This document shows positions 62,148 to 64,000 of a DNA stretch of 64,000 nucleotides, piece after piece; positions within the stretch are counted from its first letter, which is position 1, and the number at the start of each line of letters is the position of its first letter. The DNA comes from Catellatospora citrea (GTDB lineage Bacteria > Actinomycetota > Actinomycetes > Mycobacteriales > Micromonosporaceae), in NCBI RefSeq assembly GCF_003610235.1, contig NZ_RAPR01000001.1, positions 1,984,001 to 2,048,000 on the forward strand. The letters run 5' to 3'. A program made the translations under genes and the position numbers. A model generated the notes under the pieces. The model was not told the origin of the DNA and made no database searches. It was given only the letters and a program-made list of their open reading frames with translations.

Positions 62148-62228
62148 CATGATCCGCCGACTTGCCTGGCACTCGGGCGTATCTTGCACGCCCTTTCGCC
62201 CGATTGCCAGGCAAGTCCAGCGATCATG
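62148..62228. repeat. 81-nt complex palindrome
   Basis: Nested arms: CATGATC, then GACTTGCCTGGCA, then TCGGGCG on the left, matched on the right by CGCCCGA, TGCCAGGCAAGTC and GATCATG, with a 4-nt internal loop between the first two. Single copy in this window; it shares only the CATGATC ends with the 61-nt family. Confidence 0.7.
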
Positions 62229-62270
62229 GCCGCACCGCCGCACGCCGCACCGCCGCACGCCGTGCGCGGG

Positions 62271-63200
62271 TCAGGAACGCATGCCCGCTTCGGCGAGGAG
62301 TTCGGCGGTCAGGGCCGCCTCGTCCAATCCGGACAGGCCGCGGGCGGTGAACCAGGTCGCCACGTTGTGCACGTCGCGGGCCAGGAAGCGCTTGCCCTGC
62401 GGGTTGGCCACCACGTCCACGATCTGCGGCAGGTCGATGATGACCAGCCGCCCCTCGTGTACGAGGATGTTGTACGGCGACAGGTCGCCGTGCGCGTACC
62501 CGGCGCGGGCCAGCACGGTCAGGCCCAGCACCAGTTGCGCCCACAGATCGGCCAGGCCGGCCTCGTCGGTGCGCACCTGCGCGAGCCGCGGCGCGGCGGT
62601 GCCGTCGGGCGCGCCGATGAACTCCTGCAGCACCTCGGTGCCCAGGATCTGCACCGGGTACGGCGTGAACGGCGCGACGTCGAGCTGCTTGGCGATCTCC
62701 CAGAGCCGCGCCAGCGCGCCGAACTCGGCCGCCGCCCACTGCCCGGCGATGGCCTCCTTGCCGAACGCGCTGCGGTTGGCCATGGCCCGGTTGACCCGGG
62801 ACTCCTTGTCGCGGCGACCTTCGAGGTAGCCGGAGTCGCGGTGGAACATGCGGTGGTCGTGGCTGCGGTAGCGCTTGGCCGCCAGCAGGCAGCCCCGGTC
62901 GGTGCCGGGAACGTGGCGGTGCAGCAGGAAGACGTCGGCCTCCTTGCCGGTCTTCAGCACTCCGCGCTCCACGTCGACCGCGGCCAGCTCGGTGACGAGC
63001 CAGTCGGGGTGGGGCGACGGCCCGCGCTCGGTGGGGGTCGACAGGTCCCAGGTGGACCAGCGGTCACCGAATTCGGGCTTGTCGGGGGTCTCGTCCCACT
63101 CGACTTCCTCGGCGTACGACTTCTCGAAGGTCAGTTCGTCGTCGTCGAAACGGTTCCGGCGGTTGACGCGGCCGGCGCGCGGAAAGTCGTGCTCTCGCAC
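62271..63200 (-). CDS. RIO-type serine protein kinase
   Basis: 309 residues. A charged N-terminal tail (RRNRFDDDELTFEKSYAEEV), then the RIO fold: GVLKTGKEADVFLLHRH (loop), LLAAKRYRS (Lys), YAHGDLSPYNILVHEGR (catalytic Asp/Asn) and LVIIDLPQIVD (metal Asp). Bacterial RIO kinases are of unknown role. GTG at 63200 with GAGGAG 8 nt upstream; a longer frame to 63323 would begin in a GA-rich leader. A palindrome R4 separates it from the HAD gene on the same strand. Confidence 0.85.
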   Translation of the reverse strand: MREHDFPRAGRVNRRNRFDDDELTFEKSYAEEVEWDETPDKPEFGDRWSTWDLSTPTERGPSPHPDWLVTELAAVDVERGVLKTGKEADVFLLHRHVPGTDRGCLLAAKRYRSHDHRMFHRDSGYLEGRRDKESRVNRAMANRSAFGKEAIAGQWAAAEFGALARLWEIAKQLDVAPFTPYPVQILGTEVLQEFIGAPDGTAAPRLAQVRTDEAGLADLWAQLVLGLTVLARAGYAHGDLSPYNILVHEGRLVIIDLPQIVDVVANPQGKRFLARDVHNVATWFTARGLSGLDEAALTAELLAEAGMRS

Positions 63201-63404
63201 TGGAAAAGCTCCTCGGTCGGAGAGAAGAAGAAAGAAGCGGAATGCGCGCAGCGCACAGCGACGGCAACCATTCGGCTCAGCTCCCTTCTCTCCCGACCCG
63301 GAATCAGATCCGGGATCTCGCACAACGCCGACGAGTCTTCCCCCGACCCCCGACCCCTGTCAACCGATTTTCGCCGGCGACCCGCGTCACACCCGACCAC
63401 TCGA

Positions 63405-63465
63405 GTCGATCATGAAGTTGTGGCCACGACACACCGCCGAGCCGTGCCATAAGTTCATGATCAAC
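63405..63465 (-). repeat. 61-nt palindromic repeat, copy R4
   Basis: GTCGATCATGAAGTTGTGGC and GCCATAAGTTCATGATCAAC. Only 11 nt after the stop of the HAD gene, same orientation as that gene when compared with R1. Confidence 0.8.
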
Positions 63466-63476
63466 GCGTGGCAGGG

Positions 63477-64000
63477 CTAGCGGGCCATGCGGTGGGGTGG
63501 GTCGGCGGCGAGGACGGCGGCCACGGCCTGGATGGCGCCCTCGGCGACGCGGGTGGGGCCGAAGCGGCGCTCGGTCCACTGGCGGCCGCGGTGGATCCAG
63601 ACGCTGGGGATGCCGATCGTGGTCGCGCCGCCGATGTCGGCCTCGGGACTGTCGCCGATCATCCACGCGCCGCGCAGCCGCATGCGGGCCCGTTCCGCGG
63701 CGATCTCGAAGATGCGCGGGTTGGGCTTGCGGCAGTCGACCTCCTGCGAGACGACCCAGTCGGCCACGAAGCGGTCCAGGCCGGTACGCCGGATCTTGGC
63801 TTCCTGCTGGCGGGTCTCACCGTTGGTGACTATCACCGGGACCCAGCCGGCCTCGGCCGCGATCCGCAGCGCGGCGCCCACCATCGGATCCAGGCGGGTG
63901 GCCTCGATCTGCCCCTCGTGCAACTCCTCGACCAGGTCGATGACGGAATTGCGCAGTCGATACCGGTCACGGATCGCGTCGGCGAGATCCCAGCGCGAGG
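63477..64000 (-). CDS. HAD-superfamily phosphatase (5' end outside window)
   Basis: The frame is open to the window edge, so only about 173 C-terminal residues are visible. HAD motif II is VPVIVTNGETRQQEAKI, the lysine motif is QEVDCRKPNPRIFEIAAE and motif IV is AWMIGDSPEADIGGATTIGI. Motif I lies beyond the window. It resembles HAD family IA phosphatases; the substrate is unknown. Ends TAG with R4 immediately downstream. Confidence 0.82.
   Translation of the reverse strand, partial: SRWDLADAIRDRYRLRNSVIDLVEELHEGQIEATRLDPMVGAALRIAAEAGWVPVIVTNGETRQQEAKIRRTGLDRFVADWVVSQEVDCRKPNPRIFEIAAERARMRLRGAWMIGDSPEADIGGATTIGIPSVWIHRGRQWTERRFGPTRVAEGAIQAVAAVLAADPPHRMAR

Overview
The window is about 70% G+C DNA with GTG/ATG starts, dense gene packing, many 4-nt ATGA/GTGA overlaps and no tRNA, rRNA, CRISPR array, IS or prophage that I can recognise. 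Gene families (LigB, DUF3097, DUF6300, PucR, NgcE-type lipoproteins, the mabA-inhA-ferrochelatase block next to moxR-DUF58-VWA) point to an actinomycete. The style of its intergenic hairpins and repeats fits a Micromonosporaceae-like chromosome. That family assignment is inference.

Layout. 1-4.8 kb: the 3' part of an RTX-repeat/M91-type metallopeptidase, a YdjM-like membrane protein, a small family-A polymerase and a methyltransferase. 4.85-10.5 kb: an amino-sugar uptake locus with two permeases, a Tat lipoprotein, an RpiR/SIS regulator and a divergent N-acetylglucosamine-type kinase. 10.5-14.05 kb: DUF6300, Eis-like acetyltransferase, LigB and PspC. 14.2-17.6 kb: a second, paralogous transporter cassette; neither cassette encodes an ATPase. 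18-22.6 kb: MmsA and a class III aminotransferase, with a PucR regulator. 22.8-33.3 kb: housekeeping genes (TrmH-type methyltransferase, polyprenol-P-mannose synthase, NfeD/SPFH, serine hydrolase, DUF3097) and the fabG-fabI-hemH-HAD block. 33.35-34.0 kb: a non-coding-looking gap that holds a strongly structured translation start, two tiny ORFs and a 24-bp stem. 34-39.5 kb: moxR-DUF58-VWA and a PH-domain pair. 39.5-44.8 kb: an AAA ATPase with an AT-rich palindromic promoter, small unknown proteins, a thioesterase/MBL pair and AhpD-like proteins. 44.9-57.9 kb: AsnB, PepP, a secreted RTX protein, a 1914-residue amylopullulanase, a 56-residue proline-rich protein, pirin, LysE and VOC. 58-64 kb: aconitase, a second pirin, RIO kinase and the 3' part of a HAD phosphatase.

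How parts fit together. The two NgcEFG-like cassettes, the kinase and the RpiR regulator form an amino-sugar (chitin-derived) uptake system that must borrow an MsiK-like ATPase encoded elsewhere. A 16-bp inverted-repeat motif occurs beside both loci and may be a shared operator. The amylopullulanase supplies extracellular alpha-glucan breakdown. The aminotransferase/MmsA pair feeds beta-amino acids or semialdehydes towards acyl-CoA.

The most unusual content is non-coding. There are four copies of a 61-nt palindrome, each 11-22 nt after a stop codon; two copies of a covarying hairpin; and two copies of a 75-nt repeat that starts in one gene's stop codon and delivers the Shine-Dalgarno of the next. 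There is also an orphan intrinsic terminator suggesting an unannotated RNA, and a 12-nt perfect Shine-Dalgarno buried in a hairpin ahead of a 22-codon ORF. Many genes look leaderless, with a TANNNT box 6-7 nt before the start codon.
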